From contig NZ_JARXVM010000020.1 in assembly GCF_029892285.1 (NCBI RefSeq), forward strand, positions 57,919-121,918: DNA of 64,000 bases, given 5' to 3'. The position numbers and the translations under genes were made by a program. Below the pieces are notes generated by a model, which made no database searches, was not told the DNA's origin, and saw only the letters and a program-made list of their open reading frames with translations. The stretch comes from Rhizobium sp. SG_E_25_P2 (GTDB lineage: Bacteria; Pseudomonadota; Alphaproteobacteria; Rhizobiales; Rhizobiaceae). Positions 7,903-16,571 of this stretch are shown here, piece after piece (positions within the stretch are counted from its first letter, which is position 1; the number at the start of each line of letters is the position of its first letter).

Positions 7903-9345
7903 ATGATGAAGATTACCCTGATCATTCCCCTTCGCCTGACGGCGGAAACCCATGAAGGCGAATTGCGTCTCCGGCGGCTTGCCGCTGTGGTGCCCAGGGA
8001 CCTGTTCGACATCCAGATCGCCGATTACGGCACCAGCGACAGCCATGCCAAACCTCTGCGCCTGTTGGAAGCGGGCGGCGTCGAGGTCGTGCGCCATCCG
8101 CGTCCGGAAAAGCTGTTTTCGATCGGCAAGGTGCGCGATTTCGGCGCGGCCATGGCCCGCAATCCCGTCATCATGTTCAATGACATCGATTTCTACGGCA
8201 CGCCCGCCATGTACCGCGCCATTCACGCCGAAGCCATGCGGCGGGACATGGCCCGCAATCGGTTCGAATTCTTCACCGCGCCGGTGCTGTTCCTGACCGA
8301 GGCCGGCGTGAACAGATGGTTCGCCGACATGGCCGACGATCTGCCGTTCATCAAGCAATTCACTCCGGAATGGCTCGACGCCCAATCCGACCTCATCCAG
8401 TTCACGGCCTTCGGCAGTTCGGCCATGGTGGTCAACCGCGAACATTATCTTTCGCTCGGAGGCCATGCGCCCGGTTTTTCCGGCCATGGCGCCGAGGATT
8501 ACGACCTTCTCCACAGATTGTCGTCGCTGTCGCCAAGAGGTCCGCGCCCGCACGCCTATCTCACCGATTTCAAGGACAATGGCGTCCGCCATTATTGCGG
8601 CTTCCGGTCCTTCTTCGCCCTCAATGGGCTCGAGGCTTTCGCAGCCGGCATCCATCTCGTGCATCTCTGGCATCCGCGGCGGCGGGAAAAGGGCTATTTC
8701 AGGCCGGGACCCAATTTCCGCCTGTTGCGCCGCCTGATGCTGTCCTTCGATAAATCCGGCGCCATGCCGTTGCCCCTGTCGGATCCGGGGCGCCGCGGTG
8801 TCTGGCTGGTCTATTGCCGAGACAAGGCCGACATCCAGCTGATGCGGCAGATCCTTCCCCATGCGGGCCGCTACCGGATCGCGATCCGCAGGCGCGCGCC
8901 GGGGCCGTCGGCTCTGGTTTCCGAGGCTGGCCGGATGGGCGCGGACACGGTGGTGATTGCGCCGGGCGTCGCCGGCTCGGCCGCCGCGCCCGGGGATGCG
9001 GGCCTGGCGGTCTATCAATTCGTCCGCAGCGCGGGCGAAGGCGCTTTCCGCGTTGTCCAGCTGGCGGGCGACGCCGTGACCGCCGCCGCGGAGTTCGGTG
9101 GAGAGGCGCGCGAAATCCGCTCCGAGCGCGGCGTGGTCCTGTTCCGCTACTGGACGCGCTTCGACGGCGGACCGCTCGGCCGGATCGAAAGCGGCGATAT
9201 TGCGCCGCCGCACTCCTATGATGCGCCGATCTTCGCGTCATTCGGCGGCGCGGATGCGCCGGCGCGGGTTCGCCGCGCGCGCGTCAGGCCCAAGCGGAAG
9301 TCCAACTGGCTGGTCCGTTTGAAGCGCTTCCTGACCGGATTTTAG
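7903..9345 (+). CDS. Capsule-type glycosyltransferase (GT-A fold)
   Basis: A 480-residue protein whose first 280 residues have the layout of GT2/GT27-like capsule glycosyltransferases. It has the opening strand KITLIIPLR, a metal-binding acidic motif FNDIDFYG (residues 92-99), and GHGAEDYDLLHRL, where the Glu-Asp pair matches the catalytic-base region of chondroitin-polymerase-like enzymes. The C-terminal 150 residues are of unknown nature and rich in Arg/Gly. I place the start at the MM pair where the fold begins, although the open frame continues 57 codons upstream; no strong ribosome site decides. Divergent from the capsule export operon, so a role in building the same polysaccharide is likely. 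Sugar specificity cannot be inferred. Confidence 0.8.
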   Translation: MMKITLIIPLRLTAETHEGELRLRRLAAVVPRDLFDIQIADYGTSDSHAKPLRLLEAGGVEVVRHPRPEKLFSIGKVRDFGAAMARNPVIMFNDIDFYGTPAMYRAIHAEAMRRDMARNRFEFFTAPVLFLTEAGVNRWFADMADDLPFIKQFTPEWLDAQSDLIQFTAFGSSAMVVNREHYLSLGGHAPGFSGHGAEDYDLLHRLSSLSPRGPRPHAYLTDFKDNGVRHYCGFRSFFALNGLEAFAAGIHLVHLWHPRRREKGYFRPGPNFRLLRRLMLSFDKSGAMPLPLSDPGRRGVWLVYCRDKADIQLMRQILPHAGRYRIAIRRRAPGPSALVSEAGRMGADTVVIAPGVAGSAAAPGDAGLAVYQFVRSAGEGAFRVVQLAGDAVTAAAEFGGEAREIRSERGVVLFRYWTRFDGGPLGRIESGDIAPPHSYDAPIFASFGGADAPARVRRARVRPKRKSNWLVRLKRFLTGF

Positions 9346-9579
9346 CGCCGGCGGCCATGATAACGGCGGCGCGGCGCCGGGCTGGTTTTCCCGAAAAGCC
9401 GATCTCGACACGAAACCGACAAACTTGTTTCGGATTGCGGGGCGCGGCGGCAGGCGAGGCCTTGTGTCTTCATCTGGGCCGCACTAATGTTCGCGCTGAT
9501 TGCAACGCGTTGGTTTGTCACGAAAGCGCGAATGCGAACGTCCATTCAATGGACTGCGACCCAATCAAGAGGTATAATA

Positions 9580-9795
9580 ATGGCGACGACCGACGCGGCA
9601 GAGAAGAAACCTGGCCCGAGAAAACAGATCCAGGCGATCAACAAGGAAATCGCCGCGCTGAGGGACCGCGTGAAAGCTCTCAAGGAGCAGCGCGCGACCT
9701 TGAAGGAAAAGGTCAAGGCGAATGATGCGGCCCGCGCCGCCAAGAAGGCCGCGCGCGAAGCAAAGGAAGCTGGAAATCCAGGTTCGGCGAGCTAA
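9580..9795 (+). CDS. Small lysine/alanine-rich coiled-coil protein
   Basis: A 71-residue protein, MATTDAAEKK onward, almost entirely charged helix. Heptad-like spacing in IQAINKEIAALRDRVKAL suggests a coiled coil, and the tail is basic and Ala-rich. AAGAGG lies eight bases before the ATG. Histone H1-like or DNA-binding small proteins have such composition, but no family is assigned. A hairpin terminator-like sequence follows immediately. It lies between the glycosyltransferase and the sulfotransferase-like gene. Confidence 0.65.
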   Translation: MATTDAAEKKPGPRKQIQAINKEIAALRDRVKALKEQRATLKEKVKANDAARAAKKAAREAKEAGNPGSAS

Positions 9796-9808
9796 TAAAC
9801 GTAATGCT

Positions 9809-9850
9809 GGAAACGGCGGTATCCAGTAGTCCTGGCGGCCGTTTCCCTTT
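9809..9850 (+). terminator. Terminator-like hairpin
   Basis: Arms GGAAACGGC and GCCGTTTCC (9 bp, perfect) around a 20-base loop, followed by CTTTAT. The T-tract is short, so termination may be modest. It separates the coiled-coil gene from the next gene. Confidence 0.55.
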
Positions 9851-9867
9851 ATAAACAATAGTCCTTC

Positions 9868-10845
9868 ATGGCGCATGACGATGTAAGCCCCGGTATGGCA
9901 GGCCTCCTGGCCAGCGAGACGCAGGCTCCTTCACGAGCGACCGAGTATTCCGGGTTTGCGCCGATGCGCGTCAATGTTCATCTCGGCGTCCACAAGACCG
10001 CCACCACTTTCATCCAGGCGCAGTTGCACGATCACCGTTCGATGCTCACGGATGGCGGCATTCGCTATGCGCCGATTTCCACCGTGCGACGGGGATTCAC
10101 CTCGCTGTTTGATGTACTCGCCTGGACCGATGCGCTTGGCGGGGCGATCACGCGCCCATTCTTGGCTCGCCGGCTGGACGCGTTGATCCGCAGCCAGGGG
10201 GGTGGCGACACCTTCATTCTCTCGGATGAAAATCTGCTCGGGCTGATCTCGGCCAATTACTGGACGGGCCGGCTCTATCCCGGCGCGCGCCGCAGGCTGC
10301 GCATTCTCGATTCTCTTTTGAAGGGCAATGAGACGCGCTATTTCCTGTCGATCCGCCGCTATCCCGATTATCTGACCTCGTCCTGGCTGCAGCTCGCCTC
10401 GCGCGGCAAGGCGCCCGCCTTCGATCGCTATCTCGCGAAGTTCAAGCCTGAGGGGCGCGGCTGGGCAGAGATCGTCGCCGACATGGCGGCGGCCTGCGGC
10501 GCCGACAGGCTCACCGTCTGGACCTATGACTGGCTGTCGGCAGACCCAGGCAGGGTGTTCGGGCTGCTCGCGCCGGGCGTCGCCTTCACCGTGCCGGACG
10601 AGGAATTGCGCCGCGACGTCCTGCCGTCCTTGACCATCAAGGGCCTGAAGGTGCTCAACGAACTCAAGCCGCATCTGTCGGCCAACGAGATGAAGAACGT
10701 CGCCCGCCTGATGCGCGGTTTTCCGTTCGATGAACCCAATCCACGCCTCGAAATCGCCGATCCCAGCCTCATCGGCGCCTATGAGGAAAAATATCAGACG
10801 GATCTCGCCCGCATCCGGGCGCTTGGCGTCGAGCTCCTTGACTGA
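9868..10845 (+). CDS. Sulfotransferase-like protein
   Basis: A protein of up to 325 residues. The sequence HLGVHKTATTFIQ (about residues 38-50) is the 5'-phosphosulfate-binding loop style of PAPS-dependent sulfotransferases. FLSIRRYPDYLTSSW resembles the 3'-phosphate-binding segment with its Arg and Ser. The fold is otherwise a P-loop alpha/beta protein of usual size. The start is uncertain: ATG at the given position has no ribosome site, and an internal ATG at 9964 (MRVNVHLG) lies just before the first strand. Located close to capsule glycosyltransferase and export genes, it may sulfate the surface polysaccharide. That is inference from context. Confidence 0.72.
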   Translation: MAHDDVSPGMAGLLASETQAPSRATEYSGFAPMRVNVHLGVHKTATTFIQAQLHDHRSMLTDGGIRYAPISTVRRGFTSLFDVLAWTDALGGAITRPFLARRLDALIRSQGGGDTFILSDENLLGLISANYWTGRLYPGARRRLRILDSLLKGNETRYFLSIRRYPDYLTSSWLQLASRGKAPAFDRYLAKFKPEGRGWAEIVADMAAACGADRLTVWTYDWLSADPGRVFGLLAPGVAFTVPDEELRRDVLPSLTIKGLKVLNELKPHLSANEMKNVARLMRGFPFDEPNPRLEIADPSLIGAYEEKYQTDLARIRALGVELLD

Positions 10846-10942
10846 TCGCGGTTGCCGCTCCTCCACTTGATGTTGATCAATGCCCGTCACGCGCGTGACG
10901 CGCATGATGCCTCCAAGAAGTTTCACTCACAGGAGGCGCGAC

Positions 10943-11353
10943 ATGTACAAGAAAATCCTCGTTCCCGTGGATATCGGCCAACTCGACAAGGGCGAAAAGA
11001 TCCTCCTCAAGGCGATGGAGATCGTTGATGACGGCGGCGCGATTCTGCTTCTCAATGTCGCCGAGGACATTCCCGGCTACATCACCATCGAACTGCCGGT
11101 GGATTTCATCGAAGCCAGCATCAAGGAAGCCGGCGAGCAGCTCAGCACGCTCAACGAAAAGACCGGAGCCAAAGCGCTGATCCTGACGCGCATCGGCTCG
11201 CCGGCGCGGGAAATCCTGGCGGCGGCGGAAGAAAACGGCGCCGACCTCGTGATCATCGCCTCGCATAGGCCGGACTTTTCCAATTACCTGCTCGGCTCTA
11301 CTGCCGATCGGGTGGTGCGTCACGCCAAATGCTCGGTGCTCGTCGACCGTTGA
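10943..11353 (+). CDS. Universal stress protein (UspF/UspG-like)
   Basis: A 136-residue cytoplasmic Usp-fold protein. It opens MYKKILVPVD and ends with IIASHRPDFSNYLLGST and VVRHAKCSVLVDR. The ASHRP..YLLGS arrangement is that of the UspF/UspG branch, whose ATP-binding loop has the G-2X-G-9X-G(S/T) pattern in modified form. AGGAGG lies six bases before the ATG, an excellent start. Such proteins support survival under stress or growth arrest; no specific partner is indicated. It precedes a DksA-like zinc-finger gene in the same direction, with 45 bases between, so the two may be co-transcribed as stress/stringent factors. Confidence 0.93.
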   Translation: MYKKILVPVDIGQLDKGEKILLKAMEIVDDGGAILLLNVAEDIPGYITIELPVDFIEASIKEAGEQLSTLNEKTGAKALILTRIGSPAREILAAAEENGADLVIIASHRPDFSNYLLGSTADRVVRHAKCSVLVDR

Positions 11354-11398
11354 CGCATAAGAAATATAAGAAAAACAATATTCTACGGAGGAAAATCC

Positions 11399-11716
11399 AT
11401 GCTGGATATGAGTGTCTTCGCAGCCCGTCTCAACACGCGCAAGACCGAACTTGAAGGCCGCCTGCGCGCCATCGAAACCGAACTCGAGGCCCCCGGCAGC
11501 ACCGACGCCGCCGAGTATGCGCTTGAGGTCGAGGGCGATGAGGTTCTGGAGGGCGTCGGCCGGGCCGGTCTCGACGAGCTGCGCGCCGTCAACGCCGCGC
11601 TCGATCGCCTCACGCGAGGCGTTTTCGGCCTGTGCGCCAAATGCGGCCAGCCGATTTCCAAGGCGCGGCTCGACGCAGCGCCGCAGGCGGCGCTGTGCGA
11701 GGAATGCATTCATTGA
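11399..11716 (+). CDS. TraR/DksA-family zinc-finger protein
   Basis: A 105-residue protein with an N-terminal coiled-coil hairpin and a C-terminal zinc finger. The pattern is CAKCGQPI followed after 17 residues by CEEC, with the last Cys four residues from the C-terminus. The size is that of short DksA/TraR paralogues rather than full-length DksA (about 150). By analogy it could reach the RNA polymerase secondary channel and alter initiation, but the acidic tip residues cannot be judged with confidence. GGAGGAAAATCC precedes the ATG. It follows the universal stress protein gene closely. Confidence 0.88.
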   Translation: MLDMSVFAARLNTRKTELEGRLRAIETELEAPGSTDAAEYALEVEGDEVLEGVGRAGLDELRAVNAALDRLTRGVFGLCAKCGQPISKARLDAAPQAALCEECIH

Positions 11717-11746
11717 AACGTGCTATGAGACGCCGCTTGCAGGCGG

Positions 11747-12856
11747 TCAGCCGCCTGCGGCGACCGAATAGCGGGTGACCGGCGACAGCCTGCGGACGAA
11801 ATCGGTCTGGCCGGTGCTGCCGGTCTTGCGATAGATCGCCTTGGCGGTGCTGCGGGCGGTTTCATAGGCCACGCCCAGCCGCTTGGCGATCTCGGGCAGC
11901 GCTTCGCCCTCGAGCATCAGCGCCGCCACGCGCGCTTCGGCGCGGGTGAAATCATACAATGTCTTGAGGAGCGGAAACAGCGTGTGGTCGCCTTTGGTGG
12001 GAAAGGCGGCCATCACGATCGCTTCGGCGCTGGGCCCGAGATCGCGCGCCATGCGCCGGAGCGGCAGGATGTGCAGCACGCCCGGCGTCACCGTCGCGTC
12101 GGCCGAGGGCAGCGGCAATGATTGCACCCGCACGCCGCCGAGCGACGCCAGCGCTTCGGAAAACAACTGTTGGGCGGCGGCGTCGCGCAGCGCCAGCCGG
12201 CCATGGGCGAGAAAGGCGATATAGTCGTCCAGCTTTTCAAATTCGGAATTGGCGGCGACGATGCGGCCCTGTTCGGTGATCAGCGCCGCCGCCACCCCGG
12301 CCAGCGACAATCCGTTCAGCAAGACCTGCCGCCGCTGCCGGCGCACCTCGCTCGCCAGATTGAGCGCGCGGGCCATATGCGGCCTCAGCCCGTTGAGCGC
12401 CGCCAGCAGCTCCGGCCCCACGGCTCCCTGCTCCAGCCGCCGTTCGAAAATGATCGACATGCGCCGGCCGTCGGCGGCTTCCACGATGGTGGCCGCGCCC
12501 ATCCCGAAGCCGCGCGGCAGGAGGAAATCGCGATAGATCGGGATCCGCGCCTTGTCGTCGGCGCTGTAGAGCTGGCTGTCGGACACGAAGTCGAGATCGC
12601 CCGATTTCACCAGGCCGTAGAGCCGGTCGTTGCGCGGCTGCCAGCCGCCATGAAGGAATTCCTCAAACAGCGGCGTGACGCTTGGCGTCAGCACCCAGTC
12701 GGCTCCGGTCACGTCGTCTATGGCCACCATTCCGCCGAAAAAGTCGCCCCATCGGCAGATATCTTCCATCACCCCGACCCAGGCTTCGGGCAGCACCGCA
12801 GCTTCATAGATCCTGTCAATGATGTGGATGTGGTCAGCGGAACCGGGAGAGAACAT
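11747..12856 (-). CDS. LuxR-type HTH transcriptional regulator
   Basis: A 369-residue protein. The C-terminal 65 residues are a LuxR/GerE-type helix-turn-helix, FTRAEARVAALMLEG with LPEIAKRLGVAYETARSTAK and IYRKTGSTGQTDFVRRL. The N-terminal 290 residues are an uncharacterised sensor region with PAS-like elements (ALITEQGRIVAANSEFEKL). This architecture is common among Rhizobiales orphan LuxR regulators that do not bind acyl-homoserine lactone. Convergent with the DksA-like gene (30 bases apart). A perfect 8-bp inverted repeat sits seven bases before its start codon, listed separately, and suggests autoregulation. Confidence 0.85.
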   Translation of the reverse strand: MFSPGSADHIHIIDRIYEAAVLPEAWVGVMEDICRWGDFFGGMVAIDDVTGADWVLTPSVTPLFEEFLHGGWQPRNDRLYGLVKSGDLDFVSDSQLYSADDKARIPIYRDFLLPRGFGMGAATIVEAADGRRMSIIFERRLEQGAVGPELLAALNGLRPHMARALNLASEVRRQRRQVLLNGLSLAGVAAALITEQGRIVAANSEFEKLDDYIAFLAHGRLALRDAAAQQLFSEALASLGGVRVQSLPLPSADATVTPGVLHILPLRRMARDLGPSAEAIVMAAFPTKGDHTLFPLLKTLYDFTRAEARVAALMLEGEALPEIAKRLGVAYETARSTAKAIYRKTGSTGQTDFVRRLSPVTRYSVAAGG

Positions 12857-12862
12857 GACGTC

Positions 12863-12890
12863 CGTTTCATGAAGAAACTCTTATGAAACG
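12863..12890. promoter_or_regulatory. Inverted repeat just upstream of luxR-type gene, candidate operator
   Basis: CGTTTCAT and ATGAAACG form perfect 8-bp arms separated by 12 bases. The centre-to-centre spacing of about 20 bp puts both half-sites on one DNA face, which suits a dimeric HTH protein. It begins seven bases upstream of the regulator's start codon, overlapping its leader. Confidence 0.45.
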
Positions 12891-12960
12891 ATCATTACCC
12901 CTTTTCGCCAAATGTCAAACGCCGCCGCCGTGTGGATGGATGGTCTGCAACCGGACGGCG

Positions 12961-13869
12961 CTACAAGGCGCCGATGGATTTCAGCTTTTTCAGCACGGCT
13001 TCCGACGGTTCGCCGGTCACCGGCATGCGATAGGCTTTCTCGAAGGAGCGGATGGCCGCCTTGGTCGCCGCGCCGGGCTTGCCGTCGACGGCGATATCGC
13101 CATAGGCCAGACCCACCAGCGCTTTCTGGATCAGCATCACGCGCTTGACCGGCGCGTCGCCGGACGGCGCCTTGGAGGCGTCGGCATGGGCGGTTTTCTT
13201 GGCCGGCTCGGGATAGGGGGAGGCGGGAATGGGCGTCGAGCCGGTCTCGTCCATGGCGCGGATCAGTTCGGCCACGTCGTCGCTCTTTTTCACGCTCGCG
13301 GTCTTGGCCTGGTCGGGCGGCTGAGCAGCGTCTGTCTGCGCGATGGCGGCGCGGGCGGCCTTCATCCGGTCCAGCAGCGCCTGGGAGGGTTCGCCGGTGG
13401 CCTCCAGCCCCTCGGTCTCCTGGTAGAACTGGATGGCGGCCACCGTCTTGGGTCCGCTGACGCCATCGGCCGGTCCATCATAAAGGTTGAGCGTGGTCAG
13501 CGCCTTCTGGATCTCGGCGACCACGGGCGAGGGCGCCGGTTTCGGCTGGGCGGCGAGATCCTCCTCGCGCTCGATGCGGAAGGTGGTGACGCCGGGTTCG
13601 GCGGCTGAAGCATGCGCCTCCGCATGGGTTGCGGGCGCATCGCCCCGCGTCGCCATGAACGGCGAAGGATGATGCCGCGGCTGATACCACAGCGCGTTAG
13701 CCGCCACAAAACTGAACACCACGGAAAAGATCGCCACCCCCGAGATCAGCCGGGGGTAGCGGGCAATGAAAGTTACGCCCGACAGCCAGGCGCTCTGCTT
13801 GCGTCTGGCCGGCGCCTTGCGGGCGGGGGCTTTTTTCTTCTCAGGCGATTTTCGCTTCGGCGGCGCCAT
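12961..13869 (-). CDS. Membrane-anchored peptidoglycan-binding protein
   Basis: A 302-residue protein. A very basic, Lys/Pro/Ala-rich cytoplasmic leader (about 36 residues) is followed by a single transmembrane segment at about 40-60 and a periplasmic region. Two PG_binding_1 domains are visible. One is around residues 120-175 (IQKALTTLNLYDGPADGVSG and TVAAIQFYQ), the other around 235-300 (VMLIQKALVGLAYGDIAVDG and IRSFEKAYRMPVTGEPS). The 5' end overlaps the 3' end of the upstream histidine kinase gene by 29 bases, so the two are expressed together. It probably ties a membrane complex to the cell wall. The partner may be the kinase, by context only. Confidence 0.88.
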   Translation of the reverse strand: MAPPKRKSPEKKKAPARKAPARRKQSAWLSGVTFIARYPRLISGVAIFSVVFSFVAANALWYQPRHHPSPFMATRGDAPATHAEAHASAAEPGVTTFRIEREEDLAAQPKPAPSPVVAEIQKALTTLNLYDGPADGVSGPKTVAAIQFYQETEGLEATGEPSQALLDRMKAARAAIAQTDAAQPPDQAKTASVKKSDDVAELIRAMDETGSTPIPASPYPEPAKKTAHADASKAPSGDAPVKRVMLIQKALVGLAYGDIAVDGKPGAATKAAIRSFEKAYRMPVTGEPSEAVLKKLKSIGAL

Positions 13870-15277
13870 TGAGCGTCTCCTCTATCGTCTGTGTCCGGGC
13901 GCGCTCATGCAGGCGCGGCGGAAATTCGATGGCGTTTTCGCAGCCGTCCTCGCCGTTGAACGGCAGGGTGACGGTGACTTTGGTGCCGGCGCCTTTTTCG
14001 CTTTCGATCGAAAAGGAGCCGCCATGCAGGGCCACGAGACCCTTGACCAGCGCGAGCCCCAGGCCCGCGCCTTCATATTGGCGCGCATAAGCGCTGTCGG
14101 CCTGTACGAAAGGCTGGCCGAGCTTGCCGATCTTGTCGGCGGCAATGCCGATGCCGGTGTCGGCGACGGTAAGCACCAGCGTCTCGCCGTCGCGGGCGGC
14201 GTCGATCGTCACCACACCGCCTGATTCGGTGAATTTGATGGCGTTGCTGGCGAGATTGATCAGAACCTGCTGGATGGCGCGGCGATCGGCCGAGACGTCG
14301 CCGAGATGGCGGGCCACCCGGCTGGTCAGCACCACGCCCTTGGCATGGGCGGCGAGCGACAGCATTTCCTCGGTGGCGGCCACGGCGTCGCCGATGTCGA
14401 AGGGCTCCTTGAGCAGGTCGTAGCGGCCGGCCTCGATCTTGCTCATGTCGAGCATGGCGTTGACCACGGCGAGCAGATGCTTGCCCGAGCGGTTGATCAG
14501 CTCGCAATATTCCTTCTGTTTGTCGTTTTCGAAACGGCCGAAATATTCGCCCGTCAGAATGTCGGAAAAACCGAGAATGGCGTTGAGCGGCGTGCGCAGC
14601 TCATGGCTGACGGCGGCGAGAAAACGGGTCTTGGCTTCATTGGCGCCGAGCGCCTCGTCGCGGGCGCGGGCCGCGTCCTCTTCGAGCGCCGCCTCCTGGC
14701 CGCGATCGGTGATCTGGGTCAGAAAGCCAGAAAGCGCGTCGTCCTCGTCGAATTCGGCGACGAATTCGATTCGGACCGGGCGATAGTGGTTTTCGAAACC
14801 GCCGACTGCAAACAGCACGTCGGCGCGGGCGCGGGCCGCGCCGCGACGGAGATCGTCGAATGCCTGCAGATAAGCGATGCGGCCGGCCACATGCACGCGG
14901 TCGATCACCGCATTGGGCTGGATGCGCTCGGGGGAGAAGCCGAAAGCCTGCGCATCGGCGCCCGAGATCGACACCAGCGCGCCGTAGCGATCATGACGGG
15001 TCACCAGGCCCGGCAGGCGCGACACCGAGGACGGCGCCGGGATGGCGGCGGCGAGCGGGGCTGTCGCGGCGGCGGCGGGACGGATCTCGCGAAACGCCAG
15101 AGCCAATGTCATGGAAGCGGCAAATAGCGCAGCCGAGGCCGGCAGCGACGCGGCGAGCGCGACGCCCGCCATCTGCATGCCGGACAGGCACAGAAGGCCG
15201 ACCGCGCTCGAGGCAGCGAGCCGCAGGCCAGGCGAGGGCATCGCCCCTTCGCCTGTGTCGGATGCGCGTCCTATCAT
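13841..15277 (-). CDS. PAS-containing membrane sensor histidine kinase
   Basis: A 478-residue kinase from the chosen ATG, which has AAGGCG six bases upstream; a TTG 13 codons further up is also open. Two transmembrane segments (about 20-40 and 44-63) with almost no periplasmic loop are followed by a PAS-like domain (about 90-195). HisKA has His225 in FLAAVSHELRTPLNA, and the HATPase_c domain has QVLINLASNAIKFT, DTGIGI and GAGLGLALVKG. The layout and the extended HELRTPLNAILGFSDIL recall alphaproteobacterial cell-cycle kinases such as DivJ/PleC, but that assignment is only suggestive. Downstream peptidoglycan-binding gene overlaps by 29 bases. No response regulator is adjacent. Confidence 0.87.
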   Translation of the reverse strand: MIGRASDTGEGAMPSPGLRLAASSAVGLLCLSGMQMAGVALAASLPASAALFAASMTLALAFREIRPAAAATAPLAAAIPAPSSVSRLPGLVTRHDRYGALVSISGADAQAFGFSPERIQPNAVIDRVHVAGRIAYLQAFDDLRRGAARARADVLFAVGGFENHYRPVRIEFVAEFDEDDALSGFLTQITDRGQEAALEEDAARARDEALGANEAKTRFLAAVSHELRTPLNAILGFSDILTGEYFGRFENDKQKEYCELINRSGKHLLAVVNAMLDMSKIEAGRYDLLKEPFDIGDAVAATEEMLSLAAHAKGVVLTSRVARHLGDVSADRRAIQQVLINLASNAIKFTESGGVVTIDAARDGETLVLTVADTGIGIAADKIGKLGQPFVQADSAYARQYEGAGLGLALVKGLVALHGGSFSIESEKGAGTKVTVTLPFNGEDGCENAIEFPPRLHERARTQTIEETLNGAAEAKIA

Positions 15278-15884
15278 GTGACGCGCCTTGCCGCCGATGT
15301 TGCTCAATACTCTCAACGCTTGTGGCCTTCGATTAGCCCTTGGGAACTCTCAGTCCGGAAAATGGCAGCGCGGACTTAAGGAATGGATAAAAACGAACCC
15401 GGAACAGCCGCAGCAAGGGGCGAAAAGTCCAGAAAAGGCACAGATGCGGGCAACTTCGAAAATCGTGGTTAACAGCGCGTAATTGCTGGTGTTTTTAAAC
15501 TTACCCGGGGTGAGTTAACCTTTGTGGCGGCGTCAGGCGCCGCAATCGCCTGATTTGGCGGGGGCGGCTGCCTTGTTGGTTAACGGCGATAGGTCGAATT
15601 TGAGCAAAATGCAGTTCAAGATTGCATAAACTCCAAGAAATTCAAATTCGCGGCAAATTCGAGTCGAATCCTCCTCTTTGCCGCAATGGGACGTCAGCAT
15701 CGCCCGGCTAGTGTTTGCTCATCGCCGGACAACAAGCGCCGGACCAAGACAAGAGAGCGACAAGCTCCTGATGGAAACAGGCCGGGTCAACCGGCGATGA
15801 GCGACACACCGGCGAAAGCCGGCGGACACGACGGAACCGGACGCGAAAAGATCTGGTCCGAAAGACAGGGCAAGGAATACGGAT
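15278..15884. other. Long intergenic region between divergent histidine kinase and DUF5330 gene
   Basis: About 600 bases. The middle part (15470-15640) is AT-rich and contains several GTTAAC/TTAA elements, some spaced about seven bases, and a short GGCGGCGTCAGGCGCCGC hairpin. TTAA-N7-TTAA is the core of CtrA boxes, but I found only imperfect versions (TTAACAGCGCGTAAT). No gene is supported. Both divergent promoters must lie here. Confidence 0.45.
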
Positions 15885-16295
15885 ATGTGGTTTCTCTTGA
15901 GAACCGCCTTCTGGTTTTCGATGGTGCTGGTCATGCTGCCGATCTTCGATCAGGACGCGACCGACCGGTTGAAGAATGAGGAAGGCGTCGAACTCACCGA
16001 TGCTTTCGGCGCCGCCGCCGGCGCCATCACCTATATGGGCTCGCTCTGCGCAGAAAAGCCCGATGTCTGCGTCAAGGGCGCCGAGACCGTCTCGACGCTC
16101 GGAGCGCGGGCCAGGGAAGGGGCGCGGGTCGCCTATTCCTATCTCGATGAAAAATTCGCCGACCCCGCCGAACTCGCCGCCGCCGACGGCGTGACGACCG
16201 GAACCGTGACAACAGCCGCAGCCGCCCCCGAGGCCGGCGCGCAAGACGAGACTGCCCGCCACATCCCCATCCCGACCCCGCGCCCCACGCGCTGA
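15885..16295 (+). CDS. DUF5330 domain protein
   Basis: A 136-residue protein with a transmembrane or uncleaved signal segment at its N-terminus (MWFLLRTAFWFSMVLVMLP). A small conserved region follows, with two cysteines (CAEKPDVC) typical of DUF5330 in Rhizobiales. The tail is low-complexity, rich in Ala/Thr, and ends in PIPTPRPTR. AAGGAA precedes the ATG by nine bases. The family has no known function; it is often found beside sufE, as here. It probably faces the periplasm. Confidence 0.8.
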   Translation: MWFLLRTAFWFSMVLVMLPIFDQDATDRLKNEEGVELTDAFGAAAGAITYMGSLCAEKPDVCVKGAETVSTLGARAREGARVAYSYLDEKFADPAELAAADGVTTGTVTTAAAAPEAGAQDETARHIPIPTPRPTR

Positions 16296-16571
16296 CCCGA
16301 CTGCCTACTGGCTACTGCCTGCTGGCTCCCATCCAATTCCCCTTCGCGGCCGCGCCCTGACCGGCGCCGCCGCGCCGCCTGAAGCGTCTCGCTTCTTTTC
16401 ATGCCCCGCCTCGTCATCTTGACGCCGCCGCGAAGCCCTGCGCTTCGCGGCTTTTTCTTTGGCAGCGTCCATGCCCGGAAAGTCCCTCCAGCCGTCGCGC
16501 AATCCGTCGCAGCGGCTTTTCAAGCCCGCCCCGAGCGCCTATATCGGGCGGCAAAGACAGGGATCAGCATC

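Noticed and set aside
7525..9213. 562-codon open frame on the minus strand opposite the glycosyltransferase
   Set aside because: Low-complexity Arg/Glu-rich translation without domains; the plus-strand gene has recognisable motifs and coding bias.
15400..15660. CtrA-box-like TTAA pairs upstream of the PAS histidine kinase
   Set aside because: Only imperfect matches to TTAA-N7-TTAA were found, not enough to claim a site; the region is AT-rich so chance matches are expected.
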